Below are positions 17,596 through 26,344 of a stretch of 64,000 nt of DNA, in pieces. The translations under genes were made by a program, and so were the position numbers. Position 1 is the first letter of the stretch, and each line of letters opens with the position of its first letter. The stretch is from Pontibacter diazotrophicus. Lineage in GTDB: Bacteria; Bacteroidota; Bacteroidia; Cytophagales; Hymenobacteraceae. Under the pieces are notes generated by a model. That model made no database searches. It was not told where the DNA came from and worked only from the letters and a program-made list of their open reading frames with translations. The stretch covers positions 1 to 64,000 of the forward strand of contig NZ_QRGR01000012.1 in assembly GCF_003367245.1 (NCBI RefSeq), given 5' to 3'.

Positions 17596-18729
17596 ATGCC
17601 TGTAATGGTGGATGAGCAGAACATTTACGAAGTAGCCTTAACCAAACTACCTGGAGTAGGTTCGCAGCTCATTCGCGTGCTGGTCAGTTACTGCGGTTCG
17701 CCGAGAGGTGTTTTTGAGGCTACTCCAGGCAAACTGCTCAAGATTCCCGGCCTCGGAAATACCAGGGTCAGGGGCCTGCTTGATGGAGCCAAAGGAGCCC
17801 TACTGGAAGCGGAACAAATACTAAAGCAAGCGGAAGAACTGGACGTGCAACCGCTCTTTTATACCTCTGCCAAATACCCTGATCGCCTGAAGCAAATTGC
17901 CGATGCGCCTGTGCTACTGTATTATCGTGGCAACGCCAACCTGAACCAGAAGCGCATCATCAGCATAGTAGGCACACGGCAGGTTACCTCCTACGGGCAA
18001 ACGGTTACAGAGCGCATTGTAGATGAACTGAAGCAGTTCAGTGTAATGGTGGTCAGTGGCCTGGCCTATGGCGTGGATATTATCGCGCACAGGGCGGCCC
18101 TGCAGGCAGGAATTCCAACTATTGGCGTAATGGCGAGTGGCCTGGATATTGTGTATCCGGCCGCACACCGCAAGTATGCCGAACGCATGCTGACACAAGG
18201 AGGACTGCTGACCGAAAATGTCTTCGGCACAAAACCCGATGCCCCGCGGTTTCCGGCACGAAACCGCATCATCGCTGGTATGTCTGATTGCACCATTGTG
18301 ATTGAGGCAGCTTTGAAGAGCGGAACTCTTATAACAGCCGACATTGCCCATAGCTACGACAAAGAAGTTCTGGCCGTACCCGGCAACATCACCTCTCCTG
18401 TTTCGGAGGGTACCAATTATCTCATCAAATCGCATAAAGCAGCCGCTTATACAACAGCACAGGACCTGGTAGAACTGCTGAATTGGGACTTAGAGGATGA
18501 AGCCGCGGCCAGAGCAAAGACAAACTCACCTTCTTTTGACGCTTCTGAATTTAACCCCGATGAACTGAAGGTGCTACAGGTACTGCAGCAATCAAAGGAA
18601 GAGCAGATGGATAATCTGAGCTGGAAGGCACAGGTGCCGGTAAGCCTTCTTGCTTCTGTGCTATTAAACCTGGAGTTCAGAGGAATTGTAAGAGCCTTAC
18701 CTGGTAAACGCTTTAGACTGCTGACATAG
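17596..18729 (+). CDS. dprA: DNA-processing protein DprA
   Basis: Loads RecA on incoming single-stranded DNA during natural transformation. 377 residues. N-terminal helix-hairpin-helix region (KLPGVGSQLIR and KIPGLGNTRVR, about 18-60). Rossmann-like DprA/Smf fold at about 100-310, with SIVGTRQVTSYG, VSGLAYGVDIIAHRAAL, the ARNRIIAGMS block and SGTLITADIA. C-terminal winged-helix DML1-like domain at 320-377. Signs of competence elsewhere are not in the window; DprA is common in bacteria without proven competence. It follows merR by 12 bases and is convergent with the CDF gene. Confidence 0.94.
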   Translation: MPVMVDEQNIYEVALTKLPGVGSQLIRVLVSYCGSPRGVFEATPGKLLKIPGLGNTRVRGLLDGAKGALLEAEQILKQAEELDVQPLFYTSAKYPDRLKQIADAPVLLYYRGNANLNQKRIISIVGTRQVTSYGQTVTERIVDELKQFSVMVVSGLAYGVDIIAHRAALQAGIPTIGVMASGLDIVYPAAHRKYAERMLTQGGLLTENVFGTKPDAPRFPARNRIIAGMSDCTIVIEAALKSGTLITADIAHSYDKEVLAVPGNITSPVSEGTNYLIKSHKAAAYTTAQDLVELLNWDLEDEAAARAKTNSPSFDASEFNPDELKVLQVLQQSKEEQMDNLSWKAQVPVSLLASVLLNLEFRGIVRALPGKRFRLLT

Positions 18730-18833
18730 CAATAAAACTGAACTTGCTGACTTATTGCTGGTCTTAATAATAGAAGCATAATTTTATCTTGTTAAACTGG
18801 TATGAAACGAGAGTTAGTAGTATCAGCCAGACG

Positions 18834-19835
18834 CTAGTCCAGCGTGTGCTTCCTGTCTGCAATCACCTTCTCAAATTCCCATTCTACCCGCGCTTTAAAC
18901 GGGTGCCGCCGCACATCACAGCTATCTAGTTTAGTGCAGATAGAACAGGAAGGTTCTATACAGGGATCTGTGTGAATGAATAGCTCAATGCTGGGGTCAA
19001 TTTTTTCGCGCACTACTTTTCCTACTGCCTCTACTTCGTCATGTGCTTCCAATACATTCAGGTACCAGGGCACGGTAAGGTGACAGTCAATGTGCAGTGT
19101 GGCGCCGTACTTGATGACACGGAGATTATGTATGTCAATCCAGTTCTCACGGCGGTTCTCATTAAGTACCTGTACGATATCCTTTAGTAGTTCATAATCT
19201 GCTTCATCCATGATGCCTGCCACAGAACTTCGCAATATACGGTAACCGGTCACGCAAATAATCACACCAAACAGGATAGCCACTACGCTGTCTATCCAGA
19301 TTTGACCAGTCAAGTAAATAAGTACCAGACCCAGCAGAATACCAGCTGTTGAATAAGCATCTGACATCAGGTGCTTGCCTCCCGCTGTCAGCACCATCGA
19401 CTTGGCATGCTTTCCTCTGCGGGTAGTGACATAGCCCACAATGTAATTGATGACACCTGATACAGCAATCAGGAGAATACCTATATCAAGCTGTTGCAGC
19501 GGAACAGGCTCAACTAAATTGTATATCGATTTGATGATGATGATACCACCGGCCACTAAAATCAGGGAGCCTTCGAGTGTAGCCGCAATGAATTCTATTT
19601 TGCCATGCCCATAAGGGTGGTTCTCGTCACGCGGAAGGGCAGACAGGATGAGGCTGTACAGCGAAAATCCTCCTGCTACCACATTGATAATTGACTCCAG
19701 CGCATCCGTCAGAATAGCATTGGAATTTGTCAGGAAGAAGGCGACAAACTTAGCCAGCAACAGAAGCACTCCTACTGCCACTACAAGTATCTGCAGCCTT
19801 ACATTTTCACTTTTGTTTCTTAGTTTCCCGATCAC
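18834..19835 (-). CDS. Cation diffusion facilitator family metal transporter
   Basis: Proton-coupled efflux of Zn2+, Fe2+, Co2+ or Mn2+ from the cytoplasm. Six membrane helices, with DALESIINVVAGG in the second and SDAYSTAG in the fifth helix supplying transport-site residues, and the HPYGHGKIE loop between helices 2 and 3. The C-terminal cytoplasmic domain has an unusual cysteine cluster (DPCIEPSCSICTKLDSC), likely metal-sensing. The frame is open upstream to a GTG at 19904, but a -7 box TACCTTTG overlaps that codon (19911-19904), so I place the start at the downstream GTG at 19835, which gives the usual family N-terminus. Metal specificity is not decided. Confidence 0.85.
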   Translation of the reverse strand: MIGKLRNKSENVRLQILVVAVGVLLLLAKFVAFFLTNSNAILTDALESIINVVAGGFSLYSLILSALPRDENHPYGHGKIEFIAATLEGSLILVAGGIIIIKSIYNLVEPVPLQQLDIGILLIAVSGVINYIVGYVTTRRGKHAKSMVLTAGGKHLMSDAYSTAGILLGLVLIYLTGQIWIDSVVAILFGVIICVTGYRILRSSVAGIMDEADYELLKDIVQVLNENRRENWIDIHNLRVIKYGATLHIDCHLTVPWYLNVLEAHDEVEAVGKVVREKIDPSIELFIHTDPCIEPSCSICTKLDSCDVRRHPFKARVEWEFEKVIADRKHTLD

Positions 19836-19903
19836 TCTGCTGCTTTCTAATGAAATTCTTCTGATACGCGTAAGCCACACCAACAGGTATAGTTTAGGGG
19901 GCA

Positions 19904-19911
19904 CAAAGGTA
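19904..19911 (-). promoter_or_regulatory. -7 promoter box of the CDF gene
   Basis: On the minus strand TACCTTTG matches TAnnTTTG exactly. Transcription would start near 19898, which excludes the upstream GTG at 19904 as start codon. No good -33 TTTG is visible. Confidence 0.5.
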
Positions 19912-20061
19912 ACAGAATAGCCTATTAATGTCTAACCACAGTTAAAGGAACATTTAAAAACGGATGTGGGTTTACAGGCTTGCAAACTTTGTATTATGAA
20001 CCTGTGGCAGTTCATGGGAACAGCATGGAGGAAAGTGTTTGCACGCATTATATTACCTAAT

Positions 20062-20100
20062 AAAACAAAAGCGATGGGTTTGTCCCATCGCTTTTGTTTT
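20062..20100. terminator. Bidirectional terminator
   Basis: Perfect 17-bp stem aaaacaaaagcgatggg (20062-20078) / cccatcgcttttgtttt (20084-20100) around a 5-base loop. It ends the GIY-YIG gene (stop at 20118) on the minus strand and would stop anything arriving on the plus strand. Confidence 0.85.
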
Positions 20101-20117
20101 GTAGAGATATAATATTT

Positions 20118-20414
20118 TTAAACCAATGTATCGCTCAGATCGAGCCAGTTCGGATTCATGGATTCTACCAGGCGTAAAGTGAAGTCATCTCCGCCGTTCT
20201 TTATTTCCTGCTCCCGGTTGATTGCTATTTCTTCTCTTTCATAATGCTCATAGTAAACCAGCTTGGGCTGCTTTTCGGCTACGGCGGCATCTTTGGCATC
20301 ACCCTGATTCACCTGCTTTATGTGGTGTTGCAGGTCTCCGGCTATCCCAACGCGTAAACTGCGTGACTGGTCGCCAAGGATGTAAACAAAATAATGTGGT
20401 TGTGGTGCTTGCAT
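20118..20414 (-). CDS. GIY-YIG domain protein with an altered catalytic loop
   Basis: 98-residue stand-alone GIY-YIG nuclease-type domain. HYFVYILGDQ (about 7-16) and LRVGIAGDLQ (about 20-29) correspond to the GIY and YIG strands, and the later RREEIAINREQEIKNG-type helix carries the conserved Glu region (here EIAINREQEIKNGG). In related UPF0213/YhbQ-type proteins the loop after GxTxDL has an Arg followed by H; here it reads DLQHHIKQV, so the catalytic arginine seems replaced by histidine. Function of these small proteins is poorly known; a reduced or absent nuclease activity is inferred. Monocistronic with its own strong terminator. Confidence 0.72.
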   Translation of the reverse strand: MQAPQPHYFVYILGDQSRSLRVGIAGDLQHHIKQVNQGDAKDAAVAEKQPKLVYYEHYEREEIAINREQEIKNGGDDFTLRLVESMNPNWLDLSDTLV

Positions 20415-20752
20415 AAATATTCGCTTCTTCGGTTGTATACGGAGAAAAATTGACTGCGTTCAGTGGCCACCTCCCCCTCCTCCTCACACAACGCAGCCGG
20501 TCACATTCTTATTGCCAGGGAGCAGAAACACTGCCTTGAAGAGGTGTTTTATTCGCTGCACAGATAGCAGTTGCAGCATTGCCTGCTTTCCTGCTTCAAT
20601 CTCATTCGCAAAAGGTATCTCGTGTTAGCGCAGAAGGATCTTTAAGGCATCTTTCCTGCTCAGTATAAAGTATATAGAGGGCAAGCGCAAAAGACTTATG
20701 AACATCCGCCACTAGATTAACAGATCCTATTTACAAATATAAAGCGAAAAAA
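20415..20752. other. 338-base spacer with no recognised gene
   Basis: Divergent promoters for the GIY-YIG gene (minus) and the 86-residue gene (plus) must lie here. I see no conserved RNA, repeat or coding segment. A stray gccactg-type heptamer near 20463 (minus strand) is not accompanied by other cobalamin-riboswitch elements. Confidence 0.5.
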
Positions 20753-21013
20753 ATGGCTATAAACCCAAAGCTATTAAAGGTATTGGACAAGACTTATGCA
20801 CCAGACGAGCGGTATGATCAGAAACTGCTGGGGAAGGATATTACCTATATCACAAATGAGCACGGTGAACCAATCACTTTGTTTATCGGCAGCCGCCGGG
20901 AAGATGGCAGTATAGCCGGAGAACGCTACGTGCGACGCATTGTAAGGAAGCCGGACACCCTGGAGATTCAGAAAAGCCACTGGGAGAATAAAGGGAAAGT
21001 GAGTCGCAGCTAA
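20753..21013 (+). CDS. Conserved small protein of unknown function
   Basis: 86 residues, soluble, no signal peptide or membrane segment. It begins MAINPKLLKVLDKTYAPDER and contains a beta-rich middle (DITYITNEHGEPITLFIG, then GERYVRRIVRK). Composition and codon use fit a real gene of this genome. It ends 9 bases before the stop of a convergent small gene. The pattern looks like a conserved Cytophagales hypothetical, but I cannot name a family or a role. Confidence 0.65.
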   Translation: MAINPKLLKVLDKTYAPDERYDQKLLGKDITYITNEHGEPITLFIGSRREDGSIAGERYVRRIVRKPDTLEIQKSHWENKGKVSRS

Positions 21014-21022
21014 AATTCACGT

Positions 21023-21223
21023 CTATAGCTCATCCAGGTCATAGTCTTTGCCTTTGCCATACTTTACCAGTTCATTCAGCATATAAGTATCTAAGGTGGT
21101 GAGATCCTTTACTTTATATTCCCCATCTTCCGGCATCTCTATCACCTGAAACTCAAATTCCTCTCCGTAGTTTTTTAAGCGGTATTTCTTTCCCTTCCGG
21201 AGGTTGTCTATTGATATCGCCAT
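21023..21223 (-). CDS. Conserved 66-residue protein of unknown function
   Basis: Small basic-acidic beta protein beginning MAISIDNLRKGKKYRLKNYG and ending in GKDYDLDEL. The frame is open upstream to 21277, but the ATG at 21223 gives the compact form; the extra 18 residues are of low quality (MYICRKHRIIKNN...). The sequence suggests a small SH3- or KOW-like barrel (a run of short strands: KYRL, FEFQVIEM, EYKVKDL). Convergent with the 86-residue gene. Function unknown. Confidence 0.6.
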   Translation of the reverse strand: MAISIDNLRKGKKYRLKNYGEEFEFQVIEMPEDGEYKVKDLTTLDTYMLNELVKYGKGKDYDLDEL

Positions 21224-21381
21224 CGCTGCTGCCCTTTCGTTGTTCTTTATAATCCTGTGTTTCCTGCAAATATACATTTCGCTTACGTTTAACTCTGCTC
21301 TATTGCCTTACTTTATAAAGTAAATACCAAAAGCATGTAAACTATGGCGGGAACAGTATCTTTGGGAAAAATTAAATTGAA

Positions 21382-22128
21382 GTGCTGGAGATTATTTACG
21401 AAGATGCGCAGTATGTAGCTGTCAATAAGCCGAATGGTTTATTAGTGCACCGGACGCGTATTGCCGAAGAAAAGAAGGAGTTTGCCCTACAGTTGCTCCG
21501 CGACCAATTAAGGTACCATCTGTTCACTGTTCACCGTCTTGACAGGGGCACCTCTGGTGTACTCTTGTTTGCCAAGTCTGCAGAAGCGGCCACTCCTATC
21601 GTGAAAGCCTTTGAGGAACGCCAGCCGGATAAAACTTACTTTGCCATTGTACGTGGCTACACTCCAGAGGCAGGCACAATAGACAGCCCCATTCGCCCGG
21701 ACAAGGACCACCAGCATAAAGCGGCACAGGATGCTGTGACACATTACACTCGCCTTGCCACAATTGAATTGCCCATTCCTGTAGGCCCCTACAGTACCTC
21801 CCGCTATAGCCTTGTTAAAATAAAGCCTGAAACAGGCAGAATGCATCAGATAAGAAAGCATTTTGCCCACATCAGGCATTATATAATAGGAGACAAGCGC
21901 CACGGCGATTGGCGCCACAACCGGATGTTTCTGGAAGAAATGAACAGCCCTTTCCTCCTGCTGCATGCTGCTGAACTGCGCTTCAGGCACCCATATTCAG
22001 GAAAGCAGGTGGAAGTAAAAGCAGCTTTACCGGAAAACATGCTGCACTTGTGCCTGCAGTTTAACTGGGGTGATACTCTGGCAGCACAGGAGGCTTTGCC
22101 ACAGCCTGTTCCGATTATTAAGAGTTAA
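21382..22128 (+). CDS. RluA-family pseudouridine synthase, probably TruC-like
   Basis: Isomerises uridine to pseudouridine in tRNA or rRNA. 248 residues starting with GTG at 21382 (MLEIIYEDAQYVAVNKP). The catalytic block is HRLDRGTSGVLLFAKS with Asp54; later motifs YSLVKIKPETGRMHQIRKHFAHI and HGDWRHN are typical of the RluA branch. Absence of an S4 domain and the modest length suggest TruC (tRNA U65) rather than RluC/D, without proof. Its last 11 bases overlap the end of the convergent 117-residue gene. Confidence 0.88.
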   Translation: MLEIIYEDAQYVAVNKPNGLLVHRTRIAEEKKEFALQLLRDQLRYHLFTVHRLDRGTSGVLLFAKSAEAATPIVKAFEERQPDKTYFAIVRGYTPEAGTIDSPIRPDKDHQHKAAQDAVTHYTRLATIELPIPVGPYSTSRYSLVKIKPETGRMHQIRKHFAHIRHYIIGDKRHGDWRHNRMFLEEMNSPFLLLHAAELRFRHPYSGKQVEVKAALPENMLHLCLQFNWGDTLAAQEALPQPVPIIKS

Positions 22129-22471
22129 GCACCCGCTTTACCATTTCAACCTGCATGCGCGCCACTACATCTTTATGAGAGTCTGAGTTGATGACCATGA
22201 GCAGGTATGCCATTGGAGAGAGCCGCCAATCCTGCACTACTTCTCCGTTTTGAGACCGGTACACGACCTTAAAGTTCTCCCGTAGCGGCAGGTGCATGGT
22301 ATGGCATACTTCTGTGGCGCGCCTCACTGCTTGCCCCAATTCCTCAATGTTGTCACAACAACGCTTCTCCAGCAGGTCTGAAGCATAATAGGTAAGCTGT
22401 TGCTCAGCAAGGCTATCTAAAAATTCATCTAGGGGGCTATAAGTTCTGGTTTGTTCAAAAGTCACTAACAT
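22118..22471 (-). CDS. Protein of unknown function, 117 residues
   Basis: Soluble, mostly helical protein: EFLDSLAEQQLTYYASDLLEKR, then ELGQAVRRATEVCHTMHLP, a beta hairpin (NFKVVYRSQNGEVVQDWRL) and a final helix. No known motif recognised. It lies 38 bases downstream of the DnaJ-like gene on the same strand and may share its transcript. The hairpin-flanked helices recall BRO/KilA-type or phage-derived small domains, but this is too weak to assign. Confidence 0.6.
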   Translation of the reverse strand: MLVTFEQTRTYSPLDEFLDSLAEQQLTYYASDLLEKRCCDNIEELGQAVRRATEVCHTMHLPLRENFKVVYRSQNGEVVQDWRLSPMAYLLMVINSDSHKDVVARMQVEMVKRVLNS

Positions 22472-22509
22472 GGCAAAGGACCTTTAGCTTATGTTAACTA
22501 CATTTACGA

Positions 22510-23436
22510 TTATACTGCTTTCGCCTGCCGCATATCCCGTAGCTTCTCAAGCAGTTGGCGCTCTTCGGCAGACAAGTCTGTAGGCAGGTTTACTTCTATT
22601 TTTACGTAAAGGTCTCCAAACTGGTCAGGTTTACCGTAAACGGGCATCCCTTTTCCGCGGAGGCGTAGTGTTTTGCCTGCCTGTGTTCCGGCGGGTATCG
22701 TCAGTTTCAGCTGTCCATTCATGGTATTTACCTGCGCCTGCCCTCCCAATATAGCCGTAAACATGTCGAGCGGCAACGTTGTGTAAAGGTCATCGCCTCG
22801 GCGCTCAAACCGTGGATCAGGATGCACTCTGATGTCGATGTACAAATCTCCGGGTACGCCACCCCCAGCTGCCGGACCGCCTTTGCCTTTGATGCGCAGT
22901 TGCTGGCCGTCAGCCACCCCCGGCTTGGTAGTGATGCGAAGCTGTTGGTTGTTCAGGTTGATGAGCCTGGAGGTGCCAGTGTAGGCCTCGGTTAACGACA
23001 GCTCTAAATCAGCCTTATAGTCCTGCCCTTTGCGGGCTCTTGTTCTGCCGCCTGCCGCCTGGCCAAAGCCGCCTCCGCCGCCAAAAAACTGCTGGAAGAA
23101 ATCAGAGAAGCCTCCTCCGCCTCCGCCGCCAAACATGTCACTAAAATCTGCTTCGTTGAAACCACCTGGCTGCCCGTAATACTGCCCGCCGCCTGCGCCT
23201 GCATTCTGGAACTGCCGCCAGTTGGCACCTAACTGGTCATACTGCTTACGTTTCGCTTCGTCGCCTAGTACTTCATAGGCTTCGCTTATATCTTTGAACT
23301 TGTCTTCTGCGACTTTGTCGCCTTTGTTTTTATCAGGGTGATATTTCTTGGCCAATGCGCGGTACGCCTTCTTTATATCGGCCTGTGAAGCAGATTTTTC
23401 TACCCCAAGTATAGTGTAGTAGTCCTTGTATTCCAT
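22510..23436 (-). CDS. DnaJ-type co-chaperone without zinc finger (CbpA-like)
   Basis: 308-residue J-domain protein. The J domain (1-68) has the HPD tripeptide at 33-35 for stimulating DnaK ATPase. A Gly/Phe-rich linker follows (about 75-130, many GGG and GFG). Two C-terminal substrate-binding beta domains cover 140-300 ([41 protein letters not shown]). The four CxxCxGxG zinc repeats of DnaJ are absent, so it is a class II co-chaperone like CbpA. No hspR/cbpM modulator gene lies next to it; the downstream 117-residue gene is a possible but unproven partner. Confidence 0.92.
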   Translation of the reverse strand: MEYKDYYTILGVEKSASQADIKKAYRALAKKYHPDKNKGDKVAEDKFKDISEAYEVLGDEAKRKQYDQLGANWRQFQNAGAGGGQYYGQPGGFNEADFSDMFGGGGGGGFSDFFQQFFGGGGGFGQAAGGRTRARKGQDYKADLELSLTEAYTGTSRLINLNNQQLRITTKPGVADGQQLRIKGKGGPAAGGGVPGDLYIDIRVHPDPRFERRGDDLYTTLPLDMFTAILGGQAQVNTMNGQLKLTIPAGTQAGKTLRLRGKGMPVYGKPDQFGDLYVKIEVNLPTDLSAEERQLLEKLRDMRQAKAV

Positions 23437-23531
23437 TTGGTAGATGCTTTGAAAACAGTCTGGCTTAGCTGCCTTTTTATTTCTGTAACGATATCACATT
23501 ATTGTGGTTAAATCAAATTTGCTTAAAAATG

Positions 23532-23562
23532 ACAGGAGCACCGCTATTAACGGTGCTCCTGT
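23532..23562 (-). terminator. Terminator after the Pmp3-like gene
   Basis: Perfect 12-bp stem acaggagcaccg / cggtgctcctgt with a 7-base loop. On the minus strand it is followed by a T-run (catttttaagc). It lies 25 bases beyond the stop codon at 23587. Confidence 0.75.
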
Positions 23563-23586
23563 TTGATAGATGTTGTATAAAGTAAG

Positions 23587-24213
23587 TTAAATCGTATCGG
23601 TTACCACTAAAAGGGCATATATAATTCCAGGTAAAAAGAAAAGCAACGTCAGGATTATGCTTATCCAGAAGCTGGTGCCAATGCCATCGTGCAGGAACAC
23701 AGCCAATGGAGGCAGTAGTATAGCCAGAATAATCTCTATGATGTTAGCTCCTCCACCAGTCTGGCGGTATGCCTCCCTCACCTCTTTCTTTAGCTCTTTT
23801 TTCTCTGCTTTGGTCATGTTGGAGATACGCTCTTTGGCCATAGCCAACGCTTCTGCCTCTGTTACAGTTACCTCTCTTTTGTCAAGCGTTATAGTCTCAT
23901 CTATAGCAGGCGTTTTAACGACTTCAGCAGTTTTATTTTTCTTTACAGCTGGTGCCGTTACGGCGGCATTTGCCTCTATATCAGGCGCTGTTTCAGAAGC
24001 GTTTGCTTCTTCATTGGCAGCAGCGAGTGCTATGTCAGTCATGGTTGGATCCGCTTCTACAGGCTCTGCAACCGGGATTGGTTTCTCTTTTATCTTATTA
24101 TAAGCTTCGGGCTTCTGCGCCGAAAACTTGTAGTATTCAGCTGAACTACACGAAAAAAGGAACTGACCTGCGAACAGCACTACAACCAGATGTAGTAGAC
24201 TTTTAATTTTCAT
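23587..24213 (-). CDS. Lipoprotein with C-terminal Pmp3/YqaE membrane domain
   Basis: 208 residues. A signal peptide with lipobox LFSC (acyl Cys about 22) is followed by an Ala/Glu/Thr-rich region (about 40-115), a charged helix (AMAKERISNMTKAEKKELKKEV) and a C-terminal Pmp3-type pair of helices: IIEIILAILLPPLAVFLHDG then FWISIILTLLFFLPGIIYALLVV. Pmp3/YqaE proteins are normally about 55 residues, stress-linked, and help maintain membrane potential. Here the module is joined to an exported lipid-anchored extension, a combination found in Bacteroidota. Function not established. Confidence 0.78.
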   Translation of the reverse strand: MKIKSLLHLVVVLFAGQFLFSCSSAEYYKFSAQKPEAYNKIKEKPIPVAEPVEADPTMTDIALAAANEEANASETAPDIEANAAVTAPAVKKNKTAEVVKTPAIDETITLDKREVTVTEAEALAMAKERISNMTKAEKKELKKEVREAYRQTGGGANIIEIILAILLPPLAVFLHDGIGTSFWISIILTLLFFLPGIIYALLVVTDTI

Positions 24214-24374
24214 AGTTTTAGGAATTTATGGTGAAAAAACAATTATTAAATTTATAACCTTATAGCCTGCTACACGATTTCTCTACCTCACTAAAGTTTT
24301 ATATACTCCTGTACAATACTTCATATTCACCTTTTTTGTTATCAGATGTGCTTTATTTCCATTTTCAGAAAAAT

Positions 24375-25094
24375 CTACTTCTCTATTTCCGGTAACTTGT
24401 AAAGACTCAGTAACCGCTGTAAACTCTCTTTAACGATACTTTTTAGCTCTTCCCATAGCAGTGTCTCTCCCAGCGGATATTTCTGATTAATCTCCAGTTC
24501 TATGCCTATATACTGCTGCGCCGGAAACTTGCGCCGCAGGTACGTCGGGAAACCGTCTGAGACACCGAGATAAGGATAGTTATACCGTACTTGCAAGCTG
24601 GGCTGCAACTGTAGCAGCTGCTCTTTTAATTGGCGGCAGAAGCTTTTCTCTATGCTGCGCTTTGGGTCATAGAGGAGCCCAATATTCGCCTGGCGTACTT
24701 CGCCCTCCAGCACCGGCGTAAAAGTGTGCACCGAGAGATGCAAGACCTGCCTGCCTGCTGTGATACAGCTTTGTATCTGTTTCTCCACGGCCTGCCGATA
24801 CGGATGATAATACTCCTGCAGAACCTGCTGCTTTTCGGGTTCCGGTAAATTGTTTGTGACAGAAGAGAAAATGGACTTTGAATTTAGCGAACGGTTCAGC
24901 TCAACGAGTAGTCGGGTGGTATCTGCAAAAAAGGCCGCATGGGCATCGCCTTTCAGTTCTTCAAACAATTCCTTTGCCCCGATGTCGTAGCCTCGGTGCG
25001 AGGAGAGCAGCTCCTGCTGCCCCTTAAACAAATGCGCAAAGGCAGCGGGTACTTTGTTTCCGCCGTGCTCACAGGATAACACAAAGGCTAGCAT
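24375..25094 (-). CDS. N-formylglutamate amidohydrolase family hydrolase
   Basis: 239 residues of the zinc-dependent NFGase family (carboxypeptidase A-like fold). CEHGGNKVP (8-16) has the metal-site Glu9/His10; SHRGYDIGA (32-40), LNRS (about 67-70) and VLHLSVHTFTP (117-127, His123) complete the pattern. The name comes from histidine degradation, but no hut gene is present. Its start overlaps the end of the GCS2 ligase gene by 7 bases, so it belongs to a coupled operon with a C39-like peptidase, an ATP-grasp ligase and a carboxylate-amine ligase. It most likely cleaves an N-acyl or gamma-amide bond in a peptide made by those ligases. Confidence 0.85.
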   Translation of the reverse strand: MLAFVLSCEHGGNKVPAAFAHLFKGQQELLSSHRGYDIGAKELFEELKGDAHAAFFADTTRLLVELNRSLNSKSIFSSVTNNLPEPEKQQVLQEYYHPYRQAVEKQIQSCITAGRQVLHLSVHTFTPVLEGEVRQANIGLLYDPKRSIEKSFCRQLKEQLLQLQPSLQVRYNYPYLGVSDGFPTYLRRKFPAQQYIGIELEINQKYPLGETLLWEELKSIVKESLQRLLSLYKLPEIEK

Positions 25095-26344
25095 GGTTCA
25101 TCCGGAATAAACACACCTCCTTCCTGCAGGCACACTGCCAGCTGACGGTAAATTTCTCTTATTTTTTCTTCTGAAGGGTTTTTGCCAATAGCTTCTAAAA
25201 TTCTGCTGGACAAATTTCCCCTGGACACGATGATGTTGAGGGCATGGGCCACTTCCGGCTCATCGTCAAGCACCAGAAGCTCCTGCACCAGATGCTGCCA
25301 GAGTTCACCCGCTGAGCAGCTTCCGCTGCAGTCGTATCCAAAGAGTCGTACGTACTCATGGTTAGTAATAATTGCCTCCTGCCCTTTTTGGATCACCTCC
25401 AGCAATATAGCTGCCATCTCATTCTCATCCCAAGTTTTCAAAACCTCCATAGGCACCCACCTTTCTGCCACCAATGCCTGCAGCACCGTTACGATGGCTT
25501 GTAGCACCGCAATATCCGCCACCGGACTCTCCTGAATGTCTATAACGCGGATTTCAATCGCATCCCGGACAAAGCGGGCGATGGCTCCACGGGAGTTAAG
25601 GAACTCCTCCTGTAATATTTCATCCGGGTCATAAGGTGAAATATCTTTATAAATTTTTTGCAGGATCTGCTCTTCATACTCTTTCTTCGAAAAGACAGCT
25701 TCAGGCACTATTTTCCCCGCTATAGCAGGAATCTTGTCCTGGTTGTGGCGGTATACCTCCAGCCGTGTATCCAGCAGGCCGCTCACTTTGCCATCTAGAA
25801 TAGGAGAAGAGGCACTGATAGCGGGGATAATTGGCAGCAGGACACGGATAGCTGCATGTAGCTTCGCAAACTCCGCATCGTTGGCAAAAGGCAGGTTCAG
25901 GTGAGTACTCTGCAGGTTAGACCAGCCGTGGCCCTGGCAACCGAAAATGCGATCGTAAGCTTCATACACCGCATTATGCTCATGCGGCCACAATTTAGTA
26001 TCTCTTTCGGGGTTCATGAGCGGGTGCGCTCCTGTAGGCAGCAGCATAGCGTTATGTTTCTCCAGCATCCCGTTAATTTTCTGAACATGCTCCTGAAATT
26101 TTCCTTGCAGGCCCAGAATACTTTTGGCCGGCTCCTGTGTTTTCAGTTCAATTACATGTAGCACCAGTTCATTGCTCCAGGCTATATCACCGAACTCCAC
26201 ATCAGAAAGATATTCCCCCACTTCCTCATAAATCAGCTTGTCTGTAATTGGAAGCACCTGCAGGCTATCTCGCTGCACAATCATGTACTCTAACTCTACC
26301 CCGAATCCTTCAAACAGGTGTAGGGGTTGTTTGACACTATTCAT
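25088..26344 (-). CDS. GCS2-type carboxylate-amine ligase
   Basis: 418 residues from the ATG at 26344, which overlaps the stop of the ATP-grasp gene by 8 bases; the longer frame to 26404 is unlikely. The glutamine-synthetase-like fold of glutamate-cysteine ligase type 2 is shown by FGVELEYMIV (Glu17, Glu19, metal/nucleotide site), WSNLQSTHLNLPF and AIEIRVIDIQES. Relatives (YbdK, EgtA) join an amino acid to the gamma-carboxyl of glutamate using ATP. Nothing in the sequence fixes the substrates. Its operon with a RimK-like ligase and two hydrolases argues for a dedicated small-peptide pathway rather than glutathione synthesis. Confidence 0.85.
   Translation of the reverse strand: MNSVKQPLHLFEGFGVELEYMIVQRDSLQVLPITDKLIYEEVGEYLSDVEFGDIAWSNELVLHVIELKTQEPAKSILGLQGKFQEHVQKINGMLEKHNAMLLPTGAHPLMNPERDTKLWPHEHNAVYEAYDRIFGCQGHGWSNLQSTHLNLPFANDAEFAKLHAAIRVLLPIIPAISASSPILDGKVSGLLDTRLEVYRHNQDKIPAIAGKIVPEAVFSKKEYEEQILQKIYKDISPYDPDEILQEEFLNSRGAIARFVRDAIEIRVIDIQESPVADIAVLQAIVTVLQALVAERWVPMEVLKTWDENEMAAILLEVIQKGQEAIITNHEYVRLFGYDCSGSCSAGELWQHLVQELLVLDDEPEVAHALNIIVSRGNLSSRILEAIGKNPSEEKIREIYRQLAVCLQEGGVFIPDEPC

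Noticed and set aside
19996..20112. Small open frame beginning MNLWQFMGTAWRKVF downstream of the GIY-YIG gene on the plus strand
   Set aside because: It reads through both arms of a strong terminator, and has no conserved features.
20415..20752. Possible cobalamin riboswitch because of a gccactg heptamer
   Set aside because: None of the other conserved blocks is present, and no B12-related gene follows.
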